DNA of 31,267 nt from DATECU01 sp035286745 (GTDB lineage Bacteria; Acidobacteriota; Vicinamibacteria; Fen-336). Both the position numbers and the translations under genes were made by a program. Positions 1-8,285 of this stretch are shown here, one piece after another. Below the pieces are notes generated by a model. The model saw nothing but the letters and a program-made list of their open reading frames with translations. It searched no databases and had not been told where the DNA came from. Each line of letters begins with the position of its first letter. The first letter of the stretch is position 1. The DNA lies in contig DATECU010000092.1 in NCBI GenBank assembly GCA_035286745.1, positions 1 through 31,267 of the forward strand, read 5' to 3'.

Positions 1-2613
1 GTCGAAGACCGGTCCGCTAGGCCGTCCTGCCTTCTCCACCTGCCACAGGGCACTGCGGCGGGTGAGGCCGAAAGCGTTGAGCGCGCCCACCTCGGCCAGC
101 TTCTGAAGATCGCCCCGCCGGAGTCGGCTGCGGTCGACGAAGTCCTGGAGCGAAACGAAGGCCCCCTCGGCCCGCGCCGCCAACAACGACTCCCCGGCCG
201 CTTGCCGCAAGCCAGCCACATAACGAAGGCCGAGCCGCACCGCTCCCTCTTCCAGCCGGCAGTCCCAATCGCTCCTGGTCACCTCCACCGGGCGAAAGCT
301 CACGCGGTGACGCTGAGCGTCCTTCACCAGCGTGAAGGGATGGTAGAAGCCCATGGGCTGGTTGTTGAGAAGCGCGCAGGTGAAGGCCGCAGGGTGATGC
401 GCCTTCAAGTAGGCGCTGGCGTAGGCGATCAGGGCAAAGGACGCCGCGTGGGACTCGGGAAAGCCGTAGAGGGCGAAGGAGCTGATGGAGCGGACGATGT
501 CGTCGGCGGTCTCTCCCTCGATCCCCTGGGCTTTCATCCCTGCTCGGAGCTTCACCTCGATCTCTCGCATCCGGGCCTCTGAGCGCTTGAAGCCCAGGGC
601 CCGTCGCAACTCCTCCGCCTCGCCGCCACTGAAGCCGGCCACCGTCATGGCCATGCGCAGGAGCTGCTCCTGGAAAAGCGGCACCCCCAGGGTGCGCTTC
701 AGGATCGGCTCCAGGCTGGGGTGCGGGTAAACCACCGGCGCCCGGCCGTTGCGGCGGTCGAGATAGGGATGGACCATCTGCCCCACGATGGGTCCGGGGC
801 GGATGATGGCCACCTCCACCACCAGATCGTAGAAGCGCTCGGGCTTCATGCGGGGCAGGGTCGCCATCTGGGCCCGGCTCTCCACCTGAAAGACGCCCAC
901 GGTATCGGCTCTTCGCAGCAGGGAGTAGACCTGGGGATCGTCGGGAGGAAGATGAGCCAGATCCACCTCCACCCCCGTCTCGCGGAGCAGGCTCAGGCTG
1001 TCCTGAAGCGCCGCCATCATTCCCAGGCCCAAGAGATCCACCTTGACGATCCCCAGGTCGGCGCAGTCCTCCTTGTCCCACTGGATCACCACCCGGCCCG
1101 GCATGCTGGCCGGCTCCAGGGGCACCACCCCATCTAACGCTCCCTGGGCGATCACCATGCCGCCCGAGTGCTGGCCCAGATGGCGGGGCAGGTCCTGGAT
1201 CTCCGCGAAGAGGCGGGAGAAGAGGCGGATCGTCCGGTCCTCCCTGTCGAAGCCGGCTTCCCCCAGGCGGCGCTCCAGGGTGTCCTCAGGATCCACGTAC
1301 TCGAAGGACCGGTGGAAACGGGCCAGCCGATCGATCTCGAGGGGCAGGATGCCCAGGACCTTGCCGATCTCCCGGGAGGCGCTGCGGTCGCGGTAGGTGA
1401 TGACGTTGGCGGTCATGGCCGCTCCCCGCTCGCCGTAGCGGTCGTATACATAGCGAATCACCCGCTCCCGGCGATCGCCGCTGGGCAGATCGAGGTCGAT
1501 GTCGGGCCACTCCCCCCGCTCCTCGGAAAGGAAGCGCTCGAAGAGCAGTTCCATGCCCACCGGATCCACCGCGGTGATGCCCAGGCTGTAGCAGACCGCG
1601 CTGTTGGCGGCTGAACCGCGGCCCTGGGCCAGGATTCCCTCGCGCCGGCAGAAGTTCACCAGGTCCCAGACGATCAGGAAGTAGCCGGCCAGGCCCAGCT
1701 TGCCGATCACCGCCAGCTCGTGCTCGATCTGCCGCCGCGCCTTGTCGTGGTAGGGCCGATAGCGATCCTGCGCTCCGGCCCTGGTCACCTCGCAGAGGTA
1801 CGAGAACTCCGTCTCTCCCGGGGGCAGCGGGTACTGCGGGAAGCGATAGCCCAGATCGTCCAGGGTGAAGCGAAGCCGGTCAGCCAGGGCTTCGCCGTTT
1901 GCGATCAGCTCCGGCCGGTCGCGGAAGAGCGCCTCCATCTGGCGCGAAGCCTTCAGGTGCCGTTCGGCGTTGTCGCTCAACAGGCGGCCCGCGCTGGCCA
2001 GCGTCTTCTTCTCGCGGATGCAGGTGAGGACATCGAGCAGGGCTCGTCCCTTGGCCCGCGCATGGCGCACGCCGTTGCTGGCCACGGCCAAGAGGCCGTG
2101 AGCTTCGGCCACCTGGAGCAGGGCCGGATTGGCCACCTCGTCCGACCGGCGCCGGTGGCGCTGGATCTCGATCGCCAGGTCCTTTCCGAAGGCCCGCAAG
2201 AGCGCCGCCAAACGCTCCCCATCGGGCTTGGTCCCCAGGGTCGCTGCCCCAGCCAGTGCCACCAAGCCGGCGGTCCGCCCGGGGAGCGCCGAGAGCGCAA
2301 GCCGGCCCTCCCCTTTCGGAACCCCGGCTTTCATGGCGGTGATGAGCTGGCAGAGGTTGCGGTAGCCGGCCTGGGACTCGACCAGGAGCGGCAGGAAACC
2401 CCCGCCCTGAAGCGTCAACTCGGCGCCGAAGATGGGGCGGATCCCCGCCTGGCGCGCCGCCTTGAAGAAGCGTGGGGCACCCGAAAGCCCATCCCGATCC
2501 AGGAGGGCCAGGACCGGATGGCCCAACTCGGCCGCCCGGGCGACCAGATCCTCGGGCAGCGAGGAAGCGCGGAGGAACGAGAATGCCGACGACGTGTGCA
2601 GCTCGAGGTACAA
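1..2613 (-). CDS. dnaE2: Error-prone DNA polymerase III alpha subunit (ImuC/DnaE2 type), 3' end outside window
   Basis: This is a C-family DNA polymerase, most like the translesion enzyme ImuC/DnaE2, which copies damaged templates with ImuA/ImuB. I see 871 codons without a stop; family members are about 1,030-1,080 residues, so roughly the last fifth lies beyond the left edge. The N-terminal PHP domain starts YLELHTSSAFSFL and includes FGAEL. The palm carries the acidic motif WPDIDLDLPSGDRR, followed by QWDKEDCADLGIVKVDLLGLG and FALYGFPESHAASFA. The segment VLTCIREKKTL and NAERHLK favours DnaE2 over replicative DnaE. The second PHP metal histidine is replaced (HTS), as in other ImuC proteins. 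The start chosen is TTG at 2613, because family proteins begin here and a candidate promoter lies just upstream; there is no ATG and no good Shine-Dalgarno. A run of seven C precedes the TTG. No imuA/imuB is adjacent. Family confident, exact start less so. Confidence 0.93.
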   Translation of the reverse strand, partial: MYLELHTSSAFSFLRASSLPEDLVARAAELGHPVLALLDRDGLSGAPRFFKAARQAGIRPIFGAELTLQGGGFLPLLVESQAGYRNLCQLITAMKAGVPKGEGRLALSALPGRTAGLVALAGAATLGTKPDGERLAALLRAFGKDLAIEIQRHRRRSDEVANPALLQVAEAHGLLAVASNGVRHARAKGRALLDVLTCIREKKTLASAGRLLSDNAERHLKASRQMEALFRDRPELIANGEALADRLRFTLDDLGYRFPQYPLPPGETEFSYLCEVTRAGAQDRYRPYHDKARRQIEHELAVIGKLGLAGYFLIVWDLVNFCRREGILAQGRGSAANSAVCYSLGITAVDPVGMELLFERFLSEERGEWPDIDLDLPSGDRRERVIRYVYDRYGERGAAMTANVITYRDRSASREIGKVLGILPLEIDRLARFHRSFEYVDPEDTLERRLGEAGFDREDRTIRLFSRLFAEIQDLPRHLGQHSGGMVIAQGALDGVVPLEPASMPGRVVIQWDKEDCADLGIVKVDLLGLGMMAALQDSLSLLRETGVEVDLAHLPPDDPQVYSLLRRADTVGVFQVESRAQMATLPRMKPERFYDLVVEVAIIRPGPIVGQMVHPYLDRRNGRAPVVYPHPSLEPILKRTLGVPLFQEQLLRMAMTVAGFSGGEAEELRRALGFKRSEARMREIEVKLRAGMKAQGIEGETADDIVRSISSFALYGFPESHAASFALIAYASAYLKAHHPAAFTCALLNNQPMGFYHPFTLVKDAQRHRVSFRPVEVTRSDWDCRLEEGAVRLGLRYVAGLRQAAGESLLAARAEGAFVSLQDFVDRSRLRRGDLQKLAEVGALNAFGLTRRSALWQVEKAGRPSGPVFD

Positions 2614-2648
2614 GGGGGGGCCTGACCACTTTCGCCTTTTGTTTGCCA

Positions 2649-2677
2649 ATGATGCCGCGATCCGGCGCCGGAGTCAA
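2649..2677 (-). promoter_or_regulatory. Candidate sigma-70 promoter for dnaE2
   Basis: On the minus strand TTGACT (2672-2677) is followed after 17 bases by CATCAT (2649-2654). The -35 is good and the -10 weak. Predicted initiation near 2642 gives a leader of about 29 bases to the TTG start at 2613 and excludes an alternative in-frame TTG at 2648. I find no recognisable LexA-type palindrome. Confidence 0.4.
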
Positions 2678-2719
2678 CGGCCGGCTGCTGCGGATCCGTG
2701 TGATAGGCCGGGTCGTGAT

Positions 2720-3382
2720 CTACTTCTCGCGCACCAGCTCCGGCATCGAAGCCCCCGCCGAGAGGATGACGCTGATGCCGTCCTCGATCGAGAGATCGGT
2801 CTCGATCACGTCCGCGGCGGGGAGCACCACCAGGTCGCCAAGGTACAGGTGGTTGGTGGGGATGTAGACGGTGCAGACGTTATACGAGGAGCCGTCCTTG
2901 CGGGTGAGCGCGAAGCTGCCGGTCAGAAAGCCCGGGGTGGTCCGGCCGGGGAGCTGGGCCAGCACGAACTTCTGGAAGGCGGCCCCGCCCTCGGCGTCGC
3001 CGAATCCGGCGAGAACCTTCTTGGTGGTCCCGTAGACAGTGCCCACCAGCGGCACGTCGTCCAGGAAGTCCTCGACGCCGTCGAGCAGGCGACGCAGCGG
3101 GCCCTTCGAGAAGAGCAGCCCGGCGAGGAAGACGATGAGCAGGGTGGTCAGGAAGCCGACGCCGGGGACGGGCCGGCCCAGAAGCGACACCGCCAGCGGC
3201 TGAGCCAGGCCGTCCAGGAAGCTGAAGAGCCAGGCCAGGGCCTTCACGGTGAGGACGATGGGGATCAGGATCAGCAGCCCGGCCACGAACTTGTTGCGCA
3301 AAACGCGGCTCACCCGGCGCCGGGCCACCATCGATCGCAGCAGCACCTTCTGGGGATCCCAGTCCCCCACCGTGAAGCTCAT
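2720..3382 (-). CDS. DUF502 family membrane protein
   Basis: This 220-residue protein matches the layout of the DUF502 family, whose function is unknown. Two hydrophobic segments are visible, at about residues 30-57 (FVAGLLILIPIVLTV) and 75-91 (FLTTLLIVFLAGLLF), followed by a soluble beta-rich part containing VPLVGTVYGTTK and the family-like stretch VYIPTNHLYLGDLVVLP. It therefore probably sits in the inner membrane with a cytoplasmic C-terminal domain. The ATG at 3382 gives the normal family length. It lies 27 bases after the membrane glycosyltransferase gene and 106 bases before dnaE2, so it may be co-transcribed with the former. No role can be assigned from context. Confidence 0.85.
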   Translation of the reverse strand: MSFTVGDWDPQKVLLRSMVARRRVSRVLRNKFVAGLLILIPIVLTVKALAWLFSFLDGLAQPLAVSLLGRPVPGVGFLTTLLIVFLAGLLFSKGPLRRLLDGVEDFLDDVPLVGTVYGTTKKVLAGFGDAEGGAAFQKFVLAQLPGRTTPGFLTGSFALTRKDGSSYNVCTVYIPTNHLYLGDLVVLPAADVIETDLSIEDGISVILSAGASMPELVREK

Positions 3383-3409
3383 GGTCGCAAGGCTAGCACC
3401 GACCGAGCC

Positions 3410-5299
3410 TCACTCGGGCCCTCGGTGCAGAGTGAGGCTCTCGATGGCGGCGGGCCGCACCTCCTTGGGGCCGCGGCCTCGCATCCGGTGGAAGATGGGT
3501 CCCCGCTCGAAACGCAGGTACAGGACGTTGGTCCCGGCCCGCACCGCGCTGCGCGGGACGTGGAAGCGATAGCGGACCCATGACGGCTCCATGGACAAGT
3601 GCCCGGCGACCGCCTCGTTCCACAGCAGCTCCACGGCCTGGGGCTCGACCGTCTCCAGAGCCCGCGCACTCAGCGTCACGATGACATCGGAGGGCTGGGC
3701 CACCGGCAGGAAGAGCCGCGCGTCCTGGGCGGAGATCCACCGGCAGGCCCGCCCGTCCTCCACCTCCACCCCGGAGAAGTGCCGCGCCGGGCGAGGCAGG
3801 CGGAGGAGCGTGGTGTCTCGACCGAGCCCGATCTCGGTCACCGGCTCGGCCAAGACCGCCTCCCCGGTATAGGCCGCAAGCAGCCGGACCGCGGCCCGCG
3901 GCGCGGCCGGCTCGATGATGCGATAGGCGTCGGCGGCGAGGCCGTCAGCCAGCGTGGTCAGAGCGGTTCGGGGGGGCGCGGGATCGCCGGGTGTGGAACG
4001 CAGCGAATCGACGGCCAGATCGTAGCGCAGGGTCAGCAAGGCCAAGAGCCCCAGCGGCAGCACTCCGGCCCGGACCAGCGGTACCAGGAGCAGGGCCAGG
4101 CCCGGCGCCAGCAGGGGCACCACTCCGGTGAAACGCCGCACCTGGTACCAGTCGAAGACGGAGGCGTTCAGGTACCACATGGCGAGGAGAACCGGGATGG
4201 CTCCCAACACATAACGGTGGTCACGCCGCAGCAGGCCCAGCAGGCCGAGCCCGGCCAAGAGCAACACGGGGTAGCTGGTGAACAGGCCGCCACCGGGCGA
4301 GATCAGCATCGCCAGAAGCTCGGGCCGCTGCGCGTGCAAGAACGCCGCTCCATGAATGGCCTGGTGAGGGATCAGGATCGGCACCCCGAAAGTGATCTGC
4401 CAGACCAGCAGTTGGGGCAAGGCGGCCAACAAGAACCCCAAACCGAGCCCTCCCACCGCCCACGACAGGGGCCGGCGGTCTGGCCCTCGCGCCCACCGCC
4501 AAACCAGCTCGAGGCCAGGCAGGGCCAGCACCAGCGCGTCCTGGGAGCGGACCAGGAAGGCCAGACCGCAGGCGGCGCCGGCCAGCAGGCCGCGCCGGCC
4601 GTCGGGTTTCTCTCGCAGGCAGAGGTAGCTTCTGAGCACCAGAACCGCTGCAAAGAACTCGGCGGCGTGGGCGAAGGCCGGTAGCACCGATAGGTAGAAG
4701 CGCAGGGGCGAGCCCACCCACACCAGGACGGTGGCCCAGAAGGCTGCTGCCGCCGGCACCCAGCGTTTGAGCGTGTCCAGCAGCAGAAAGAGCCCGGCGG
4801 CGCCGTAGATCAGGCTGGCCAGGCAGGCCGTCGCCTGGTAGATCGGCTCCACTCCGGTGGGGGAAGGGGCTCCCAAGAGGCGGATGGCCTCCCGACCCAG
4901 GTGTACCACGAAGAGAAGCGGACTCCAGAGCAGCGGTGCACCGATGGGAAGAACCGGCGGCTCGTCCAGGGTGAAACCCAGGAGCGCCCAGTCGTTCCTT
5001 ACCTCGAGATCAAGGTCGAAGGCCACCGAGCGCCAGTAGGCGTAGTATCGGATCCCGTCGCTCTTCAGCTCTTGCGATTGGCCGACGGCGGTGGCGAGTA
5101 GCATGAGGCCCAATGCCAGGAAAGGGAGCGCCTGACGCCATGAGGCACCGCGGGAACCTAGCCACTTCCCCACCACCGCCAAGAGGGCCAGGCCCACCAA
5201 CCAGAGCCAGCCTTCAAGGCCTCGGGCGGCGTAGGGCCGAGTCAGGTCCAGGCCCAGGAAGAGGGCGACCAGGACCGCGATGCCGATTCGGAGGTTCAA
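3410..5299 (-). CDS. GT-C fold membrane glycosyltransferase (GT39/PMT-like) with C-terminal beta-rich domain
   Basis: A 629-residue polytopic membrane protein with roughly ten hydrophobic segments between residues 1 and about 430. The first long exported loop contains SDGIRYYAYWRS, the kind of acidic plus aromatic motif found in GT-C enzymes that use polyprenyl-phosphate-linked sugars. The last 120 or so residues are non-membrane and beta-rich (LLWNEAVAGHLSMEPSWVRYRF and onward), resembling the carbohydrate-binding jelly-roll ends of some GT-C proteins. The start is TTG at 5299, one base after the stop of the GT2 gene, so the two are probably translated together: the GT2 enzyme would charge the lipid carrier and this protein would transfer the sugar outside the cytoplasm. 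Acceptor and sugar are unknown. Confidence 0.8.
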   Translation of the reverse strand: MNLRIGIAVLVALFLGLDLTRPYAARGLEGWLWLVGLALLAVVGKWLGSRGASWRQALPFLALGLMLLATAVGQSQELKSDGIRYYAYWRSVAFDLDLEVRNDWALLGFTLDEPPVLPIGAPLLWSPLLFVVHLGREAIRLLGAPSPTGVEPIYQATACLASLIYGAAGLFLLLDTLKRWVPAAAAFWATVLVWVGSPLRFYLSVLPAFAHAAEFFAAVLVLRSYLCLREKPDGRRGLLAGAACGLAFLVRSQDALVLALPGLELVWRWARGPDRRPLSWAVGGLGLGFLLAALPQLLVWQITFGVPILIPHQAIHGAAFLHAQRPELLAMLISPGGGLFTSYPVLLLAGLGLLGLLRRDHRYVLGAIPVLLAMWYLNASVFDWYQVRRFTGVVPLLAPGLALLLVPLVRAGVLPLGLLALLTLRYDLAVDSLRSTPGDPAPPRTALTTLADGLAADAYRIIEPAAPRAAVRLLAAYTGEAVLAEPVTEIGLGRDTTLLRLPRPARHFSGVEVEDGRACRWISAQDARLFLPVAQPSDVIVTLSARALETVEPQAVELLWNEAVAGHLSMEPSWVRYRFHVPRSAVRAGTNVLYLRFERGPIFHRMRGRGPKEVRPAAIESLTLHRGPE

Positions 5300-5300
5300 G

Positions 5301-6080
5301 CTAGCGCCGGAACTTGTCGCAGGCGAGAAGGCCCCAGCGATGGAGGCGGAAGCGGAGGGCGGTCATCAGGGTTCCCAAGCCGTAGACAACGCCGGTCTTG
5401 AACCCCACCGAAGAAGCCTCGGAGAAGTAGCGAGTAGAGATGGGCACCTCGACCACCGGCAGCTCGAACTGGACCGCCTGGAAGATGACCTCGGTGTCGA
5501 AGACGAAGTTGTTGGAGTTGCGCAGGAAGGGCACCGTCTCCAAGAACCGCCGGCTGTAGGCACGGTAGCCGGTGTGGCACTCGGAGAAGCCCCGGCCCAT
5601 GGCCAGGTTCTCGACCGTGGTCAGGAAGCGGTTGGCGATTCGCTTCCAGAGCGGCATTCCTCCCCGAGCCGCTGCGCCGGGGACCATCATGCGGGAGCCG
5701 AGGACCATGTCGGCCCGCCCCTCCTGAATGGGCCGGAGCATCTCGGGAATGATGGCTGGATCGTACTGTCCGTCCGGGTGCAGCATGACCACGATGTCGG
5801 CCCCATCCCGCAAGGCCTCCATGTAGCAGGTCTTCTGGTTGCCGCCGTAGCCCACGTTGTGGGGATGGCGAATGGCCTTGAGGTGCAGGCTCTCGGCTCG
5901 CTCCACGGTGTCGTCGCGGCTGTGGTCGTCCACCACCACGACCTCGTCGTAGTAGCCCTTGGGGATAGCCCGGAAGGTATCCTCCAGCGTTCTGGCCGCG
6001 TTGTACGCAGGCATCACGATGACCACCCGCTCTTGGCGGGAGGGCGGTTCCTCTCTCAGGTTGGTCTCTTCGCCGGTCAT
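5301..6080 (-). CDS. Family 2 glycosyltransferase, DPM1/polyprenyl-phosphate sugar synthase-like
   Basis: A 259-residue soluble GT-A enzyme. Visible motifs are VVIVMPAYNAARTLEDT (about residues 19-35), VVVVDDHSRDDT with the nucleotide-binding aspartates at 51-52, NVGYGGNQ at 75-82, and MLHPDGQYDP at 99-108 in the metal-binding position. The GYRAYSR segment near residue 171 is typical of the dolichyl-phosphate mannose synthase branch. There is no C-terminal membrane anchor, so it would act at the inner face of the membrane with the GT-C protein encoded one base downstream. The expected product is a polyprenyl-phosphate sugar; which sugar cannot be told. ATG at 6080 has no Shine-Dalgarno; a -10 box lies nine bases upstream. 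It is divergent from the ArsA operon. Confidence 0.88.
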   Translation of the reverse strand: MTGEETNLREEPPSRQERVVIVMPAYNAARTLEDTFRAIPKGYYDEVVVVDDHSRDDTVERAESLHLKAIRHPHNVGYGGNQKTCYMEALRDGADIVVMLHPDGQYDPAIIPEMLRPIQEGRADMVLGSRMMVPGAAARGGMPLWKRIANRFLTTVENLAMGRGFSECHTGYRAYSRRFLETVPFLRNSNNFVFDTEVIFQAVQFELPVVEVPISTRYFSEASSVGFKTGVVYGLGTLMTALRFRLHRWGLLACDKFRR

Positions 6081-6089
6081 TGAGGGGGT

Positions 6090-6118
6090 ATCTTAGTTTC
6101 AAAATCGCGGCACCCAAA
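6090..6118 (-). promoter_or_regulatory. Candidate promoter of the glycosyltransferase operon
   Basis: On the minus strand TTTGGG (6113-6118), a 17-base spacer and TAAGAT (6090-6095). The -10 ends nine bases before the ATG at 6080, so the transcript would have almost no leader. It sits back to back with the ArsA-operon promoter candidate. Confidence 0.45.
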
Positions 6119-6124
6119 GGCCCG

Positions 6125-6133
6125 TGGTAGGCT
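6125..6133 (+). promoter_or_regulatory. Candidate extended -10 promoter of the ArsA operon
   Basis: TGG-TAGGCT, an extended -10 type element with no convincing -35. It ends eight bases before the GTG at 6142, predicting initiation at or next to that codon. This is one reason for preferring 6142 over the in-frame GTG at 6124. Confidence 0.3.
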
Positions 6134-6141
6134 TGGCCGCC

Positions 6142-7101
6142 GTGATCCTCGACCAGCTCCTGACAAGACGTCTACTGGTGCTTTCGGGCAAGGGTGGAGT
6201 GGGAAAGAGCGTGGTGGGGAGCGCCCTGGCCCTGGCCGCCACCCGCCGAGGGAAACGCGTCCTGATGGTCGAGATCGACACCCCGGCGGTGGCCGAGGCT
6301 GCTCGTTACTTGGGGGCGTTGCCGGTCGGCCGAAAAGAAACCGAGGTCCTCCCCGGCCTCTTTACCGTGAACCTGGACCCGGCGCAGGTGATGGAGGAGT
6401 ACGTCCGCCACACCGTCCGCTTCGAGGTGCTGGCCCGCAAGATCCTCGACAACCCCATCTACCACCGCTTTCTGGCCGCCGCCCCGGGGCTCAAGGAGCT
6501 CATGGTCTTGGGCAAGATCATGATGCTCGAAGAGGCCAAGGACGGCTGGTCGCGCCGGCCCCGCTACGACCTGGTGGTGGTGGACGCGCCAGCCACTGGG
6601 CATGGTCTTTCCTTCCTCAAGGTGCCCGGCGCCGCCGCCGAGGCGGTACCGGTAGGTCCGGTAGGCACCAACGCCCGGCGCCTGCTGGCCCTGTTGCGCG
6701 ATCCCTCGCGCACCGCCCTGGCGGTGGTCGCCGTCCCCGAGGAGATGGCGGTGGTGGAAGCCCTGGAGTTCACGGAGAGCGCGGCGGCCGAGGTCGGCAT
6801 CGAGGTGGTGGCGCTCTTTCTGAACGCCTGCCACGAACGCCGTTTCACCGCCGCCCAGGAGGCGGAGGTGCTCCGGCTGGGAGCCGACCAGGCCCGGGGG
6901 CGGCTGGCCGACGGATCCTCGCTAGGCGCCGCCCTGGTGGCCGCTCGCCACCACATCCGCCGGCGCAAGCTGACCCAGTTCTACGAGAAGCGGCTGCGGC
7001 AGGCGGTCGAGCTGCCGGTGGTCAGCCTGCCCTACCTGTTCCAGGACGAGATCGGACCGGCGGCCATCCGGCTGCTGGCCGATCGCCTGGAGGCGGCGTG
7101 A
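6142..7101 (+). CDS. ArsA/Get3-family ATPase 1
   Basis: A 319-residue P-loop ATPase of the SIMIBI class. The N-terminus (LLVLSGKGGVGKS, P-loop at 16-23) has the deviant Walker A motif with the signature lysine that reaches across the dimer. Next comes VLMVEIDTPAVAE in the switch I position, and YDLVVVDAPATGHGL is the Walker B/switch II region, matching ArsA and Get3. It is one half rather than the double ArsA of arsenite pumps, and no arsB/arsR is present. Related pairs in Mycobacterium (Rv3679/Rv3680, BagA/BagB) are linked to membrane protein biogenesis, so a Get3-like role is an inference. GTG at 6142 is chosen over GTG at 6124 because it gives the compact family N-terminus. It overlaps the next gene by four bases (GTGA). 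Confidence 0.88.
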   Translation: MILDQLLTRRLLVLSGKGGVGKSVVGSALALAATRRGKRVLMVEIDTPAVAEAARYLGALPVGRKETEVLPGLFTVNLDPAQVMEEYVRHTVRFEVLARKILDNPIYHRFLAAAPGLKELMVLGKIMMLEEAKDGWSRRPRYDLVVVDAPATGHGLSFLKVPGAAAEAVPVGPVGTNARRLLALLRDPSRTALAVVAVPEEMAVVEALEFTESAAAEVGIEVVALFLNACHERRFTAAQEAEVLRLGADQARGRLADGSSLGAALVAARHHIRRRKLTQFYEKRLRQAVELPVVSLPYLFQDEIGPAAIRLLADRLEAA

Positions 7102-8282
7102 GGGATCGCATCGGCGCGCCGGCAGCGCGCAAACTTGCCCTGGCCGCGCGGGAGAGACGCATCCTGGTGGTTTGTGGCGCCGGTGGCGTCGGCAAGACCA
7201 CCACCGCGGCCGCCCTGGGGCTCTGGGCCGCGATGGCGGGACGGCGGGTGCTGGTGTGCACGATCGACCCTTCCCGGCGACTGGCGACCAGCCTGGGCCT
7301 TGACCGCCTCCTCGACACACCCAAGCGGCTCGACCTTTCCCGCCTGGCGCCGGACTCGCGGGGCACCTTGTGGGCCATGATGCTCGACACCAAACGCACG
7401 TTCGACACCCTGGTGGAGCGCCACACCTCAGGAGCCGAGGCGCGCCGCCGCATCCTGGGAAACCGGTTCTACCAGCAGGTCTCCTCAGCCCTGGCAGGCA
7501 GCCACGAGTACATGGCGATGGAGAAGCTCCTGGACCTGTCGAAGGATGAGCGGTTCGACCTGGTGGTCTTGGACACCCCACCCACCCGCCACGCCCTCGA
7601 CTTCCTGGAGGCCCCGGGCCGGCTGATGGGATTCCTGGACGCCAGCGTCCTGCGCTGGTTCCTGAAGCCCTACTTCGTGGCGGGCCGGCTCACCCTCAAG
7701 GTGGCGACGCGAACCGGCGCCATCGCGCTCAGCCTGGCCGACCGCTTCCTGGGCCTCCAGTTCCTGCAAGACCTCTCCGAGTTCTTCCTGGCCTTCGAAG
7801 GCATGTACGAGGGGTTCAAGGAGCGGGCGGAAAAGGTCCACGCTCTCTTGCGCTCCGAGCTGGCGGGTTTCGTGCTCGTCGCCAGCCCGGTGCGCTTCAC
7901 CTTGGACGAGGCCCTCTACTTTCACCGCCGCCTGAGGGACAGCGCGATGCCCTTCGTGGGCCTGGTCGTGAACCGGGTCCACCCCGATCCCACCCGCTCC
8001 CAGCCTACCGACCGAGGACCCCGGGCCCAGTTGGCTGCCGATCTCGATGCCCGGCTAGCCCAGGTCCTGGAGGATCAGCGTCGACTGGCCCGCGCCGAAC
8101 GCAAGAGCCTGGCCCGCCTGGAGGTCGATGCCGGAGAGCCGCTGGTGCTGGTGCCCGAGCTGGAGGCCGATGTCCACGACCTCCGGGGGCTCCGGGAGGT
8201 GGGAGGGCTGATGCTGGCGGAAGCCGGGGGCGGTTCGAGCGAGGGCAAGGCCCGGCGCCCCAGGGCGCGCCACGGAGGGTAG
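7098..8282 (+). CDS. ArsA/Get3-family ATPase 2 (signature-lysine-deficient partner)
   Basis: A 394-residue homologue of its neighbour. The P-loop VVCGAGGVGKTT (around residues 25-35) keeps the catalytic GK-T but has alanine where the signature lysine of GKGGVGKT is expected. CTIDPSRRLATSLGL is the switch I region and FDLVVLDTPPTRHALDF the Walker B/switch II region. A helical segment rich in Phe, Leu and Tyr follows (about residues 175-250), where Get3 proteins bind hydrophobic clients. The likely reading is the second subunit of a heterodimer with ATPase 1, as suggested for the actinobacterial BagA/BagB pair. The last 40 or so residues are charged and low in complexity. It starts with GTG overlapping the upstream stop and ends three bases before the third ATPase. 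Confidence 0.87.
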   Translation: MRDRIGAPAARKLALAARERRILVVCGAGGVGKTTTAAALGLWAAMAGRRVLVCTIDPSRRLATSLGLDRLLDTPKRLDLSRLAPDSRGTLWAMMLDTKRTFDTLVERHTSGAEARRRILGNRFYQQVSSALAGSHEYMAMEKLLDLSKDERFDLVVLDTPPTRHALDFLEAPGRLMGFLDASVLRWFLKPYFVAGRLTLKVATRTGAIALSLADRFLGLQFLQDLSEFFLAFEGMYEGFKERAEKVHALLRSELAGFVLVASPVRFTLDEALYFHRRLRDSAMPFVGLVVNRVHPDPTRSQPTDRGPRAQLAADLDARLAQVLEDQRRLARAERKSLARLEVDAGEPLVLVPELEADVHDLRGLREVGGLMLAEAGGGSSEGKARRPRARHGG

Positions 8283-8285
8283 GTC

